Assembly (NCBI GenBank): GCA_025612245.1
Contig: JAAXKQ010000019.1
Span: forward strand, 1-64,000
Length of the DNA: 64,000 bases
Reading direction: 5' to 3'
DNA from: Ignavibacteria bacterium
GTDB lineage: Bacteria > Bacteroidota > Ignavibacteria > Ignavibacteriales > SURF-24
Shown: one piece after another, positions 7,716-16,984 of the stretch
Numbering within the stretch: position 1 is the first letter of the stretch
Layout: each line of letters starts with the position of its first letter
Translations under genes and position numbers: made by a program
The notes under the pieces: model-generated
What the model saw: the letters and a program-made list of their open reading frames with translations, nothing else
What the model was told of the DNA's origin: nothing
Databases searched by the model: none

Positions 7716-10523
7716 ATGAAAAACGTTTTCAGGCATGCTTTCCCGTTGGGCCAGGTATTTATTATTCTGGCAGGGGTATTATTTTACTGGGTATTCTTCG
7801 TCGTAATGCACAGGTTACTGGATGTGCATCCGATTCCGCTCGTAATTATTCCCGTTGTAGCCAGCTGCTGGTTCTGGGGTACAAAACGGGGCTTACTTGC
7901 CGGGATGTTCATTGTTTTGAGCAGCATATTTTTCCTGATAATTTTTCATATTCACCGTGATGACACGGCATGGGGAATTCTGACAGTTGCAATGTCATTT
8001 GTGCTTGGAAGTGCAGCCGGATGGGTAAGGGGCCTTTACGACAGGGAGAAGAAATCATCCATAATGCTGGCCGAGGAGCGCAAGGCTCTTTTATTTGAAA
8101 TTGAAGAGCGGAAAAAAGCTGAAGACAGGGCTTTATGGAATGAAAATTTCCTGAAGACGATGAGTAATTCCTCGCCCCTGGGCATTTTGGCAATAAACAG
8201 CAGGACTGACGAAGTGTTTTTCTGCAATAAAAGGTTCTTCGATATCTGGGATGTCGTGGAATATGAGAAGAAAGTTGCCGCCAGGGGGATAAAAAGTTCG
8301 GAATTCCTGAGCATTTGTCAGAGAAATATTAAGGATATAGAGTTTTATCAGGAACATTTCAGTCCTTCGCTGGATTTATACAGCCTTGATACCGCGACGA
8401 TAGAAATCACATTCAAGGATGGGCGTGTTATCAGGCGCTTTACCTCTCCGATCATGGGAAAAAATGACGAATGCCTGGCCCGTCTGTTCACATATGAGGA
8501 CATAACCGAGCACAAGAAAGCAGAATATCTCTTAAGCAGGAGCTATAAGAACGAACACCTGATATATACGGTTTCCAACATGTTTAAGCAAGAGCCTTTT
8601 GAAAAAATTGATGAGGCTTTTGATTCCTCATTGAAAATGATAGGCGAATTCCTGGAAATGGACTTAGGATTTATCTTTATGGATGATCCGGAATCCGGCG
8701 GAGCTGAAAACATATATGAATGGAGAAGCCGCAGCCTTAGCGGTAACTGTGACAGGCTTAATCGGCTGGAGGCTGACATATGGCTTTCCTTTAAGGATAA
8801 ACTATTAAATCTGGAAAAGGCAGTCGTTCCCGACGTTGAGGCTTTTTTTTCCGGCAAGTCAATGGAGAATGAATTTCTTTTGAGAAGGGGAATAAAGTCG
8901 ATAGTAATATTTCCTGTAGTCTTCAACAATGATCTTATCGGATTCTTAGGATTTGGTTCCGGGACTGCAAAGGAGTTTCCGGAAGATGCGGCTTCAATGC
9001 TCAAAATTATCAGCGGGATTTATTCCGGTGCCTTTATGCGCAAACAAAAGACGTATGCCCTTCTTGAAAACGAGGAGAGATTCCGCCTTTTGGTAGAGCA
9101 TTCGGCGGATATGATTTCGGTCATTGATGATAAAGGAATACTCATGTACACCAGTGAAGCCATAGAGAGAATCCTGGGATACAAAGCCTCGGAGAGGACC
9201 GGCATTTCACTTATGGAATATGTTCACCCGGATGATGCGCCGAAAATAACGGGCATTACGAAAACACTCCTGTCAAAAAAAATATCCAGTTCCACTCCGC
9301 AGTATATAAGAATAAAGCACAAGGACGGGGCGTACAAATACCTGGAAAGCATTTTTACGGATCAGCTTGATAACCCTGCTATTAAGGGAATTGTCATTAA
9401 CTCAAGGGATTTTACGCAGCAGCTGGCGCTTCAGGAGGCACTCAGAAACTCGCGCAACTTCCTAAATGCAATTATCGACAACGCCGGCGATCCGCTTTTT
9501 GTCAAGGACAGCAGCTACAGGTATACGCTGGTCAATGAAGCTTACTGCAACCTGACAGGCTTTGCAAGGGAGCAGATGATGGGTAGAACAGATTTTGACT
9601 TCGTTCCTAAAGAGCTGGCGGAACGTTTTTATGAAAAGGATAATGAGGTATTCAGTAAGGGAAGGATAGAGAATTTTGAAGTGGATATTGTAGACAGGGA
9701 TGGACAGAAGCGTTTTGTGGTGGCAAACGAGACGCTTTATAAGGATGAAAAGGGAGAGAAATATATTATTTCCAGCATACGCGACGAAACCAAAAGAAAA
9801 GAGCTGGAGCAGGAGATAAATAACGCGCTCATGAAAGAAAAGGAGCTGAACAGGCTCAAATCCAAATTTGTCTCAATGGTCTCGCATGAGTACAGGACTC
9901 CTCTTACGGCAATACTTTCTTCAGCCGAACTACTGGAGCTGTTTGGGGTGGACATGGAGCAGGAGGAAAAGGCGGAGTATATGGATAACATTAAGAATTC
10001 TGTTGATTACCTTACTTCACTCCTCGATGACGTCCTTCTAATCAACCGTTCCGAAAGCGGGCGCATGGAATATGACCCTGCCGGTTTCGAGCTGATCTCA
10101 TTCTGCAGGGAAATCCTGAAAACCATGATGGACGGAACAAAATGCAGAATTGAACTGCGGTATGGATTTGAAGCCAAGAATGTGTGCATGGATAAGAAGC
10201 TCATAAGGCATATACTAATGAACCTCCTTTCCAACGCCATAAAGTACTCGAGCGAGGGGGCAACAGTCTGCTTCAACATTACTTCCAGTGAAGGCTACGT
10301 CAATTTCGAGGTCGAGGACAGCGGAATAGGAATTCCCTTCGAGGATCAGCCGCATCTTTTTGAGCCTTTCTTCAGAGCGGACAATGTATCCAATATACCG
10401 GGTTCAGGGCTGGGGCTTTCAATTGTAAAAAGCTGTGTCGAGCTGCACAAGGGAAGCATTTCCTTTGAAAGCTATCCCGGCGCAGGCACAAAATTCATGG
10501 TCAGCCTGCCGGATGAAGGCTGA
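7716..10523 (+). CDS. Membrane histidine kinase, 4TM-PAS-GAF-PAS-PAS-HisKA-HATPase
   Basis: This sensor kinase probably phosphorylates the LytTR regulator encoded next to it. Residues 1-105 contain about four membrane helices without a large periplasmic loop, so it likely senses within the membrane or cytosol. A coiled linker leads to a PAS domain (about 140-265), a GAF-like domain (270-435) and two more PAS domains (445-565, 575-700). The HisKA box is SMVSHEYRTPL with H724. The HATPase region has the N box LLSNAIKYS, then DSGIGIP and GSGLGLSIVKS. It has all residues needed for activity. There is no Shine-Dalgarno sequence at the ATG. The regulator starts 183 bp downstream behind its own candidate promoter, so the two may not be strictly cotranscribed. 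Confidence 0.9.
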   Translation: MKNVFRHAFPLGQVFIILAGVLFYWVFFVVMHRLLDVHPIPLVIIPVVASCWFWGTKRGLLAGMFIVLSSIFFLIIFHIHRDDTAWGILTVAMSFVLGSAAGWVRGLYDREKKSSIMLAEERKALLFEIEERKKAEDRALWNENFLKTMSNSSPLGILAINSRTDEVFFCNKRFFDIWDVVEYEKKVAARGIKSSEFLSICQRNIKDIEFYQEHFSPSLDLYSLDTATIEITFKDGRVIRRFTSPIMGKNDECLARLFTYEDITEHKKAEYLLSRSYKNEHLIYTVSNMFKQEPFEKIDEAFDSSLKMIGEFLEMDLGFIFMDDPESGGAENIYEWRSRSLSGNCDRLNRLEADIWLSFKDKLLNLEKAVVPDVEAFFSGKSMENEFLLRRGIKSIVIFPVVFNNDLIGFLGFGSGTAKEFPEDAASMLKIISGIYSGAFMRKQKTYALLENEERFRLLVEHSADMISVIDDKGILMYTSEAIERILGYKASERTGISLMEYVHPDDAPKITGITKTLLSKKISSSTPQYIRIKHKDGAYKYLESIFTDQLDNPAIKGIVINSRDFTQQLALQEALRNSRNFLNAIIDNAGDPLFVKDSSYRYTLVNEAYCNLTGFAREQMMGRTDFDFVPKELAERFYEKDNEVFSKGRIENFEVDIVDRDGQKRFVVANETLYKDEKGEKYIISSIRDETKRKELEQEINNALMKEKELNRLKSKFVSMVSHEYRTPLTAILSSAELLELFGVDMEQEEKAEYMDNIKNSVDYLTSLLDDVLLINRSESGRMEYDPAGFELISFCREILKTMMDGTKCRIELRYGFEAKNVCMDKKLIRHILMNLLSNAIKYSSEGATVCFNITSSEGYVNFEVEDSGIGIPFEDQPHLFEPFFRADNVSNIPGSGLGLSIVKSCVELHKGSISFESYPGAGTKFMVSLPDEG

Positions 10524-10646
10524 AAGGCGTGAACTGTTCATGCGGAAAATGAAAAATTTTCCAAATAAACGTATTTTAGTGAATGCAAGTAAAAAATAAA
10601 TGATAATTCATAATAATAAGATATTAATCTTTTTAAATAATTTGTT

Positions 10647-10654
10647 TATCTTTG
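10647..10654 (+). promoter_or_regulatory. Candidate promoter -7 box (TATCTTTG)
   Basis: TATCTTTG matches the TAnnTTTG -7 element of Bacteroidota housekeeping promoters and lies about 50 bp before the LytTR regulator ATG, in an AT-rich stretch. A clear TTTG -33 element is not found at the usual spacing, so the call rests on one box. Confidence 0.35.
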
Positions 10655-10706
10655 TGCCGGAAATTTATTTATAAAGCTCCGGGCGGGGAGAGGTTTTTTT
10701 TTAGAA

Positions 10707-11471
10707 ATGGGAAAGATTCTGGTCATTGAGGACCATCAGACAGTATGTCAGACTATAAAGAGGCTGCTTGAAAAAGCCGGCTATGAGGTAACTGCTGCTC
10801 AAAATGGGAGCGAGGGAATCCGTCTTGCATTGGAGACACTGCCGGAGGTAATAGTTTGCGATATTATGATGCCTGGAATAAATGGCTATGAGGTCCTGAA
10901 ACATCTGCACTCTATTGAAAAGACGTCATCGATTCCCTTCATTTTTCTGACTGCCAAGGCGGAAATGACGGACCTGAGGCTGGGGATGGATCTTGGGGCG
11001 GACGATTACCTGGTAAAGCCCTTCAAGGCAAATGACCTGCTCAGTGCAATTAAGACAAGGCTTGAAAAAAGAGAGCTTATAATAAGGGGGCAGATGGAAA
11101 AACTTCAGAAGGAGTCGGGTGATTCCAAGCTGAAGAGCAATTCCGTGATTGTTGCAGGCAATCCTCCTGAAATCATAAAAGTCTCTTCAATTGTTTATAT
11201 CAGTGCCAATGACGGATATACATATATACACACAAAAGAGGGTAAAAAGCCGCTTATCAGGAGGCAGTTGAAGGAATGGGAAGAGTTACTCCCCAAAGAG
11301 CAGTTCCTGAGGATACATCACTCCACAATAATTAATCTTGAGTATATGGAACGGGTTGAAAAATGGTTCAACAGTTCACTGAGGATTCACATGCAAAACG
11401 TAGCTGAGCCCCTTGAGGTAAGCAAAAGATTTGCCCCTAAGGTAAAGGAACACCTTAAAATGAAAGGATGA
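10707..11471 (+). CDS. Response regulator with LytTR DNA-binding domain
   Basis: The 254-residue protein has an N-terminal receiver (about 1-120) with phosphoacceptor D52 in VIVCDIMMPG, a switch Thr in FLTAK and Lys in YLVKPFK. A linker helix leads to a LytTR domain (about 150-250) recognised by YISANDGYTYIHTKEG, RRQLKEWEELLP and FLRIHHSTIINLEYM. LytTR regulators bind paired direct repeats as dimers. A pair of 10-bp direct repeats stands just downstream at 11509-11538 and may be its own target. The adjacent upstream kinase is the probable partner. Its receiver is very similar to that of the next gene (11641), pointing to local duplication. Confidence 0.92.
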   Translation: MGKILVIEDHQTVCQTIKRLLEKAGYEVTAAQNGSEGIRLALETLPEVIVCDIMMPGINGYEVLKHLHSIEKTSSIPFIFLTAKAEMTDLRLGMDLGADDYLVKPFKANDLLSAIKTRLEKRELIIRGQMEKLQKESGDSKLKSNSVIVAGNPPEIIKVSSIVYISANDGYTYIHTKEGKKPLIRRQLKEWEELLPKEQFLRIHHSTIINLEYMERVEKWFNSSLRIHMQNVAEPLEVSKRFAPKVKEHLKMKG

Positions 11472-11508
11472 GGCATTCCCTCTATCCTTTCAGTTACCAT
11501 AAGATTCC

Positions 11509-11538
11509 GCCACTTATTTCATATTTTAGCCACTTATT
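11509..11538. promoter_or_regulatory. Paired direct repeats GCCACTTATT, candidate LytTR operator
   Basis: GCCACTTATT occurs at 11509-11518 and again at 11529-11538, 20 bp start to start, so both copies face nearly the same side of the helix. LytTR proteins are known to bind two direct repeats about two helical turns apart. The pair lies between the LytTR gene and the REC-kinase gene that starts at 11641. The repeat does not match the published LytTR consensus closely, so the link is inferred from spacing and location. Confidence 0.35.
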
Positions 11539-11640
11539 GCGTTTTTCTTCCGGTTACTACATTTCAGAATGCAGGATGGGAAAAATCTTCTAACTTCACG
11601 TTATCAATTTTAGTTTCTTTCTGCTTAGTAGAGGAGCAAA

Positions 11641-12708
11641 ATGGCTGACGTTCTTGTAGTAGAAGATAACTTTTCCACCAGGAATAATATTGTAAATCTG
11701 CTTGAAAAAAGCGGCTATACGGTTTTATCTGCCGAAAACGGTCTGGACGCATTAGAGCTCATCAAGTATGAGACTCCCGATCTTGTTATTTCCGATATCA
11801 TGATGCCCCGCATGGATGGGATGGAGCTCTTCAGGAGCGTCAATGCAGAGGATAGGGAAGATTATATCCCATTTATATTCCTTACCGCCAAGACAGAGAT
11901 CTCGGACTACAGGGAAGGAATGCTTGCCGGAGCAGATGACTACATCACAAAACCCTTCAAAGCCAAAGATCTGCTCAGATCAGTAGAGACCCGTCTGAAG
12001 AAAAAGGCCAGACTCGAAAGGAAAATAGAGAAATTTAAGAGCAGCATCACCCGGAATATAAGTCACGAACTTAGAACTCCGCTGGTGCCCATCATCGGCT
12101 ACTCGCAGATGATAAAGGAAAACTACAGACAGCTGGACCCTAAGGAAATCCTGGAAATGAGTGAAAGGATCAACTCTTCGGGAAGCTGGATGCTGAGGCT
12201 CATTGAAAAGTTCCTGCTTCTGGTGGAACTGGAAGAAAACGGAAGCCAGGAGGAGGAGGAAGGCTCTTCTTCGATGAAAGAAGCCGTTGAGACGTGTGTG
12301 GCGCGTATCGGCTCACTGACCGGAAGGAAGAAAGATTTTATGCCTAACATAAAAGATGCCAGTGTTAAAGTCCCCTCTTCGCAGCTGGAAAGAATGATTG
12401 CTGAACTCTTGGAAAATTCCACACGGTTTTCAAACTCAGGCTCGGCAATTGAAATTACTTCCTACTCAGAAGGGGACTACCACATCGTTACCATAACAGA
12501 TTCCGGTAAAGGAATGACACCGGACCAGATTAAATATGCCTCATCTTTTCTGCAGCACAGCAGGGAAGGCATGCACAGAGCCGGACTCGGTCTGGGTCTG
12601 GCAATTGTAAGAAAGATAGCTGAGAGAAACGGCGTAGAGATATGTATTGAAAGCGAACCGGGAATGTTCACTAAGGTAAGACTTAAACTGCCATTGTGGC
12701 TTAAATAA
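11641..12708 (+). CDS. Soluble REC-HisKA-HATPase kinase
   Basis: This 355-residue cytoplasmic protein begins with a receiver domain (about 1-120; D52 in VISDIMMPRM, K in YITKPFK) and continues with HisKA (NISHELRTPL, H142) and a HATPase domain (AELLENSTRFS, then DSGKGM and GLGLGLAIVRK). No membrane segment or PAS domain is present. Such receiver-first kinases act as relay points that are switched by phosphorylation from another kinase. A GAGGAG box 5 nt before the ATG fixes the start. The gene lies between the LytTR regulator and the chemoreceptor, probably in one transcription unit with the latter, 36 bp away. Confidence 0.9.
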   Translation: MADVLVVEDNFSTRNNIVNLLEKSGYTVLSAENGLDALELIKYETPDLVISDIMMPRMDGMELFRSVNAEDREDYIPFIFLTAKTEISDYREGMLAGADDYITKPFKAKDLLRSVETRLKKKARLERKIEKFKSSITRNISHELRTPLVPIIGYSQMIKENYRQLDPKEILEMSERINSSGSWMLRLIEKFLLLVELEENGSQEEEEGSSSMKEAVETCVARIGSLTGRKKDFMPNIKDASVKVPSSQLERMIAELLENSTRFSNSGSAIEITSYSEGDYHIVTITDSGKGMTPDQIKYASSFLQHSREGMHRAGLGLGLAIVRKIAERNGVEICIESEPGMFTKVRLKLPLWLK

Positions 12709-12744
12709 ATACAGCTTTATTACAAATCATACGGAGAAAAGCTT

Positions 12745-14826
12745 ATGAAATGGTTCTACGATCTGAAAACAGGTGTAAAGCTTCAAATATGCTTTATACT
12801 GGTTGCTCTAATTGCCGGTTTTGTTGGGGTTATCGGCATCTCAAGTCTAAGGAGCGCTAATGAAAGTGACGCAATGCTCTATAACTTTAATACTGTGCCC
12901 CTGAAAATATCAGCCGACCTAACAGGAAACTTCCAAAGAATGCGTGCCAACGCCCTGGAATATATTTTAGCCAAGACACCAGAAGAACACGATAAGGCGC
13001 GTAATTCAATAAATGCCAGACTGGGTGATATTGAAAAGAATAAGGCAGACCTGAGCAACCATATTATTGCCGAAGACGTACGCGGTAAAGTAGAACAATT
13101 TAATAAGACTTATAATGAGTTTGGCGCATTATTTAACAGATTCATGGGATTGTGCCAGTCCGGAAATGACACGGAAGCCGAGTCCCTCTGGAAAGGTGAG
13201 CTTGAGACATCCAGGCTCAATGTGCAGAAGGCCATACTGGATCTGGATGACATTTATTCGGTAAGAGGCGAGAAAAGGTCTGAGAAAAATGCGCTTGAGG
13301 CAGATAATTCCGAAAGAGAAATACTAATTTTTATGATTGCAGGAATGCTTGCTGCAGTAGGGCTTGGCATATTCCTGTCGAAACTGATTGGCCGGCCTGT
13401 AAGGGAACTGGCTGAAGCTGCCGACAAGCTGGCGCTGGGTGACGTTCATGTTGAAGTGAAAACGCGGACAAAAGATGAGCTGGGCGAACTGGCCAGGGCG
13501 TTCAAAAAAATGGCGGAAAATATTAAAGAGCAGGCTCTTGTAGCTGAAAAGCTGGCAAATGGCGAGGCCGGTTCAAATCTGGAAATAAAGTCGGATAAAG
13601 ACATTCTGGGTAAAGCCCTCGTAAGGGTGACGAATACCTTAAGGACGCTGCTGAGCGAGACCAGAAAGCTTGCAGAAAATGCTGAAGAAGGGGACCTGGA
13701 AATAATTATGAAAGATAATACAGAGCAGTTCCAGGGCGGATATAAAGATTTGCTAGACGAGTTTAAGAATACCGTGAAGATTATTGTTAAGAATATACGT
13801 GAATATGAAGCCGTAATGGATAAAATAGGTAAGGGTGATCTTACAGCCAGGATGACTGGAGACTACAAGGGTAACTATAAGAATCTTCAGAACAATGCCA
13901 ATGAGGTGGCTGAGTCAATTTATTCAATCATTTCCCAGGTAACAGAAGCCGTACAGGCCACGGCCAGCGCTGCAAGCGAAATCTCCTCTTCAAGTGAGCA
14001 GATGGCAGCAGGGGCCCAGGAGCAGAGCCAGCAGGCAGCAGAAGTAGCCAGTGCAATTGAAGAAATGACAAAGACCGTTTATGAAACGGCTAAGAACGCC
14101 AATGAGGCGGCTGACGTCTCCAGAACCTCAAGTGCCGCGGCTGAAAAGGGGGCAAGGAAAATCGAAGAGACGAAGAAAGGAATTGAGAAGATTGTCTCTT
14201 CGGCAGATGAAACGGCTAAAATCATTGCCACGCTTTCGGGAAGGACTGACCAGATCGGTGAGATCACACAGGTAATTGACGACATAGCAGACCAGACGAA
14301 CCTCTTAGCCTTAAATGCAGCAATTGAGGCTGCCCGTGCAGGCGAGCAGGGGCGTGGCTTTGCAGTTGTAGCAGACGAGGTAAGAAAGCTTGCAGAACGG
14401 ACCACCAAGGCGACAAAAGAAATAGCCGAGACGATCAAGGCCATTCAGATCGAAGCCAGGGATGCAGATCACTCAATGAATGAGGCAAAACAGGCCGTGG
14501 AGGAAGGGATGTCCTTAACAGAAGAGGTTGCACAGGTATTAAGCGGCATTCTAAGCGGTGCCCTGAAGGCAACGGACGTAGTCCTACAGGTTGCAGCAGC
14601 AAGCGAGGAGCAGTCGAGTGCAGCCGAGCAGATCAGTAAGAACATTGAAGGCATATCATCGGTTACACAGCAGAGTGCAGCCGGGACCGAGCAGATTGCA
14701 AGGGCGGCAGAGGACTTAAACCGCCTTACTGTCAACCTGCAGGATCTCATATCCAGGTTTAAGCTTGAGAACAATCAGGGAGGGACTCAGGCAATAAACA
14801 GGACAGCTCTAAGAAGAGCCGGTTAA
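12745..14826 (+). CDS. Methyl-accepting chemotaxis protein
   Basis: This transmembrane chemoreceptor controls a CheA kinase. Residues 12-31 and about 192-212 are membrane helices around a periplasmic four-helix-bundle sensor. The segment after TM2 ([17 protein letters not shown] onward) is a HAMP domain, followed by further HAMP-like helices up to about residue 385. The signalling hairpin tip is [20 protein letters not shown], extended by [18 protein letters not shown], which is diagnostic. The C terminus has no obvious CheR-tethering pentapeptide. The start has a GGAGA box 8 nt upstream. No cheA, cheW or cheR gene is in the window, so it must use a chemosensory array coded elsewhere, or a local non-chemotactic pathway. 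Confidence 0.93.
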   Translation: MKWFYDLKTGVKLQICFILVALIAGFVGVIGISSLRSANESDAMLYNFNTVPLKISADLTGNFQRMRANALEYILAKTPEEHDKARNSINARLGDIEKNKADLSNHIIAEDVRGKVEQFNKTYNEFGALFNRFMGLCQSGNDTEAESLWKGELETSRLNVQKAILDLDDIYSVRGEKRSEKNALEADNSEREILIFMIAGMLAAVGLGIFLSKLIGRPVRELAEAADKLALGDVHVEVKTRTKDELGELARAFKKMAENIKEQALVAEKLANGEAGSNLEIKSDKDILGKALVRVTNTLRTLLSETRKLAENAEEGDLEIIMKDNTEQFQGGYKDLLDEFKNTVKIIVKNIREYEAVMDKIGKGDLTARMTGDYKGNYKNLQNNANEVAESIYSIISQVTEAVQATASAASEISSSSEQMAAGAQEQSQQAAEVASAIEEMTKTVYETAKNANEAADVSRTSSAAAEKGARKIEETKKGIEKIVSSADETAKIIATLSGRTDQIGEITQVIDDIADQTNLLALNAAIEAARAGEQGRGFAVVADEVRKLAERTTKATKEIAETIKAIQIEARDADHSMNEAKQAVEEGMSLTEEVAQVLSGILSGALKATDVVLQVAAASEEQSSAAEQISKNIEGISSVTQQSAAGTEQIARAAEDLNRLTVNLQDLISRFKLENNQGGTQAINRTALRRAG

Positions 14827-14847
14827 TTTTACCGGTTAAGCTTTAAC

Positions 14848-14900
14848 GTGGGTCATGTCCCACTTTTATATAAATGGGGCCGGGAGTTATTCCCGGCCCC
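14848..14900 (+). terminator. Two consecutive hairpins after the chemoreceptor gene
   Basis: A short stem (GTGGG 14848-14852 with CCCAC 14859-14863) is followed by TTTTATATAAA. Directly after it comes a strong 10-bp stem (GGGGCCGGGA 14876-14885 with TCCCGGCCCC 14891-14900) with a 5-nt loop. The first has the T tract and the second the stability. Together they probably end the transcript from the chemoreceptor gene. Confidence 0.55.
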
Positions 14901-15101
14901 GAAGAAAAATTTGGAAGCTCATATTTTCACTCCGGACCCAAAAAAGCAATTCTTAAATCAAATAAACATACATAAAAAACAGGAGCATAAGAAGGCAATC
15001 GCAGGAATGTACTCATAACTCAGGAAAATTTGAAATCATCTTTTTTGTGGGCAGGGTAAACATGACTAATCTGCCCTTAAACATAAATAAAATGGAATTT
15101 T

Positions 15102-16952
15102 ATGAAAGTCAGTGTAGAAAGAAAGGTTACAACATGGTACATCCTTGCACTTTGCCTGTGCCTGTTTTTTACGTACCAGACATTCAAGAGCAGGATTGAG
15201 TATTCAGAAAGAGGGCAGTGGGTAAGGCATTCCTGCAATGTACAGGCGGAAATTGAAAGTATAAACGATTTTATACATCAGGTTGAAATACATTCCCAGC
15301 GATACAGGCTTACCGGTAATGACGACCACCTGAAGTCGTACAACGTGGCATTAGACAGCCTGAACAAAAGCATATTCCATTTTTCGGAACTAACCAAAAG
15401 TAACCCCCGGAGGCAGGAGCTCTTAAATGTCCTCTCCAGGCTTAACGGCAATAAGCCGGATAAGGGCGGCAGTTCCATTAAGGCCCGGTACAAGCCTGAA
15501 AGTTCCACGGCCTTAAGGCAGATTGCCGTAACGGGTAACCACACAATTGTTGACAGCATAAAAACCATAATTGACCAGATGGACAGCCTGGAGGACAGGC
15601 GGATGGATGAAAGGCTTCTTTCGCAGCAGCATGCCTCCGACCGTGATATTGAATCCTTAATTATTATGGTGACCTTGTTTCTTCTTGTTTTTGGCATATT
15701 TTACTGGCTCATACTTGAGGACATAAAAAAGAGGAAGAAAGCCGAAAAAAGGCTTTCCGAACATGAAGCCTTCTTGTCTATGATGTTCAATGAATCCAAG
15801 GACGCGCTTTTTTTAATAGATGCAAAGACAAACCTTATTGAAAGCTGCAACAAGGCGGCAGAAAGCCTTTTTGAGGTCAATGGGCAGAAAGAGCTCGGGA
15901 AAGTTCTTGGCCTGCAGTTTAATGAGTTTTTCTCCGAAGGGAGTATTTCGACTGAAAAGATCGTTGATGCGCTCAAGCGTGACGGAGTCTGGCAAAGCGA
16001 GCTCGTCTTCAGGACCTCCTCGGATAGGGAGTTTTGGGGGGCGGTTTCTGTGACCTCGTTTGTCTTTAACGGGAGAAGTCACAGGATGATCCGCATTATT
16101 GACGTTTCTGAAGCAAAGAAGTACGAGCAGGCATTGCAAACCTATGCCGAGGCACTCGAAGAGAATAAAACGAGGCTTTACGCGCTGACCTCTGAGCTTC
16201 TTGTAAAGAACAATGCCCTCAAGAAGTCGGAGACGGCCTTAAAGGAGCTGAATGCAAGGAAGGATAAATTCTTCTCCATACTGGCTCACGATCTGAGGAG
16301 TCCATTTACGGGTTTGCTTGGAATGTCGCAGTACATGGCAGAATGCCATGACCTGATCTTAAAAGATGAGATGAAGGAGCTCTCCGAGGCAGTCTATGCT
16401 TCGGCAAAGAAAGTCTATGGCCTGTTGAATAACCTGCTCGAGTGGTCGAGGCTGCAGATGGGAAAAGTTGAATATATGCCATCCAGGACGAATCTGAGTG
16501 AAATTGCAGATGAGATCGTGGAGCTTCAGATGCCGAATGCCAGGAGTAAAGAGATAAGCCTGAAGAACGAGATCAGTCCCGAGGTATTAGTCTATGCCGA
16601 TCAGAACATGGTTGCGACGATTTTCAGGAATCTCATCTCAAATGCAATAAAGTTTACCGGGTGCGGAGGAAGTGTCAGCCTGAGGGTGGAAAAAAGAGAA
16701 TCCAACGTCGTAGTAAAGATATCCGATACGGGAATCGGAATGAGTGAAGAGATAAAGGCTAATATATTCAGGATAGATACAAAGCACACCACAAAAGGAA
16801 CCGCAGGAGAGGAAGGTACGGGTTTAGGGCTTGTGCTCTGTCAAGAGCTCATTGAGAAAAATATGGGCGAGCTCAGCCTGGAAAGCCAGCCGGGCAAGGG
16901 TACCGAGTTCGCCTTTACGCTTCCTTTATACTGTGAAAAAGCAAGTGCTTAA
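15102..16952 (+). CDS. Membrane histidine kinase with CHASE3-like sensor and PAS domain
   Basis: This 616-residue kinase has TM1 at about 12-28, a mainly helical periplasmic region (29-185) of CHASE3-like length and character, and TM2 at about 187-206. A PAS domain (about 225-350) and a coiled coil (EALEENKTRLYALTSEL) follow. HisKA has the box SILAHDLRSPFTG with H396, and the HATPase domain has LISNAIKFT, DTGIGM and GTGLGLVLCQE. There is no receiver and no regulator gene next to it, so the partner is unknown; the soluble receiver kinase at 11641 is a possible relay partner. It is convergent with the phosphohexomutase gene. Confidence 0.9.
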   Translation: MKVSVERKVTTWYILALCLCLFFTYQTFKSRIEYSERGQWVRHSCNVQAEIESINDFIHQVEIHSQRYRLTGNDDHLKSYNVALDSLNKSIFHFSELTKSNPRRQELLNVLSRLNGNKPDKGGSSIKARYKPESSTALRQIAVTGNHTIVDSIKTIIDQMDSLEDRRMDERLLSQQHASDRDIESLIIMVTLFLLVFGIFYWLILEDIKKRKKAEKRLSEHEAFLSMMFNESKDALFLIDAKTNLIESCNKAAESLFEVNGQKELGKVLGLQFNEFFSEGSISTEKIVDALKRDGVWQSELVFRTSSDREFWGAVSVTSFVFNGRSHRMIRIIDVSEAKKYEQALQTYAEALEENKTRLYALTSELLVKNNALKKSETALKELNARKDKFFSILAHDLRSPFTGLLGMSQYMAECHDLILKDEMKELSEAVYASAKKVYGLLNNLLEWSRLQMGKVEYMPSRTNLSEIADEIVELQMPNARSKEISLKNEISPEVLVYADQNMVATIFRNLISNAIKFTGCGGSVSLRVEKRESNVVVKISDTGIGMSEEIKANIFRIDTKHTTKGTAGEEGTGLGLVLCQELIEKNMGELSLESQPGKGTEFAFTLPLYCEKASA

Positions 16953-16958
16953 AATGTA

Positions 16959-16976
16959 CCGGGCAATGTTGCCTGG
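16959..16976. terminator. Hairpin between convergent genes
   Basis: CCGGGCAA (16959-16966) pairs with TTGCCTGG (16969-16976), with one G-U, around a very short loop. On the minus strand TACATTTTAAG follows, so it may terminate the phosphohexomutase transcript. The T tract is weak on the plus strand. Confidence 0.4.
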
Positions 16977-16984
16977 GAGAAGAA

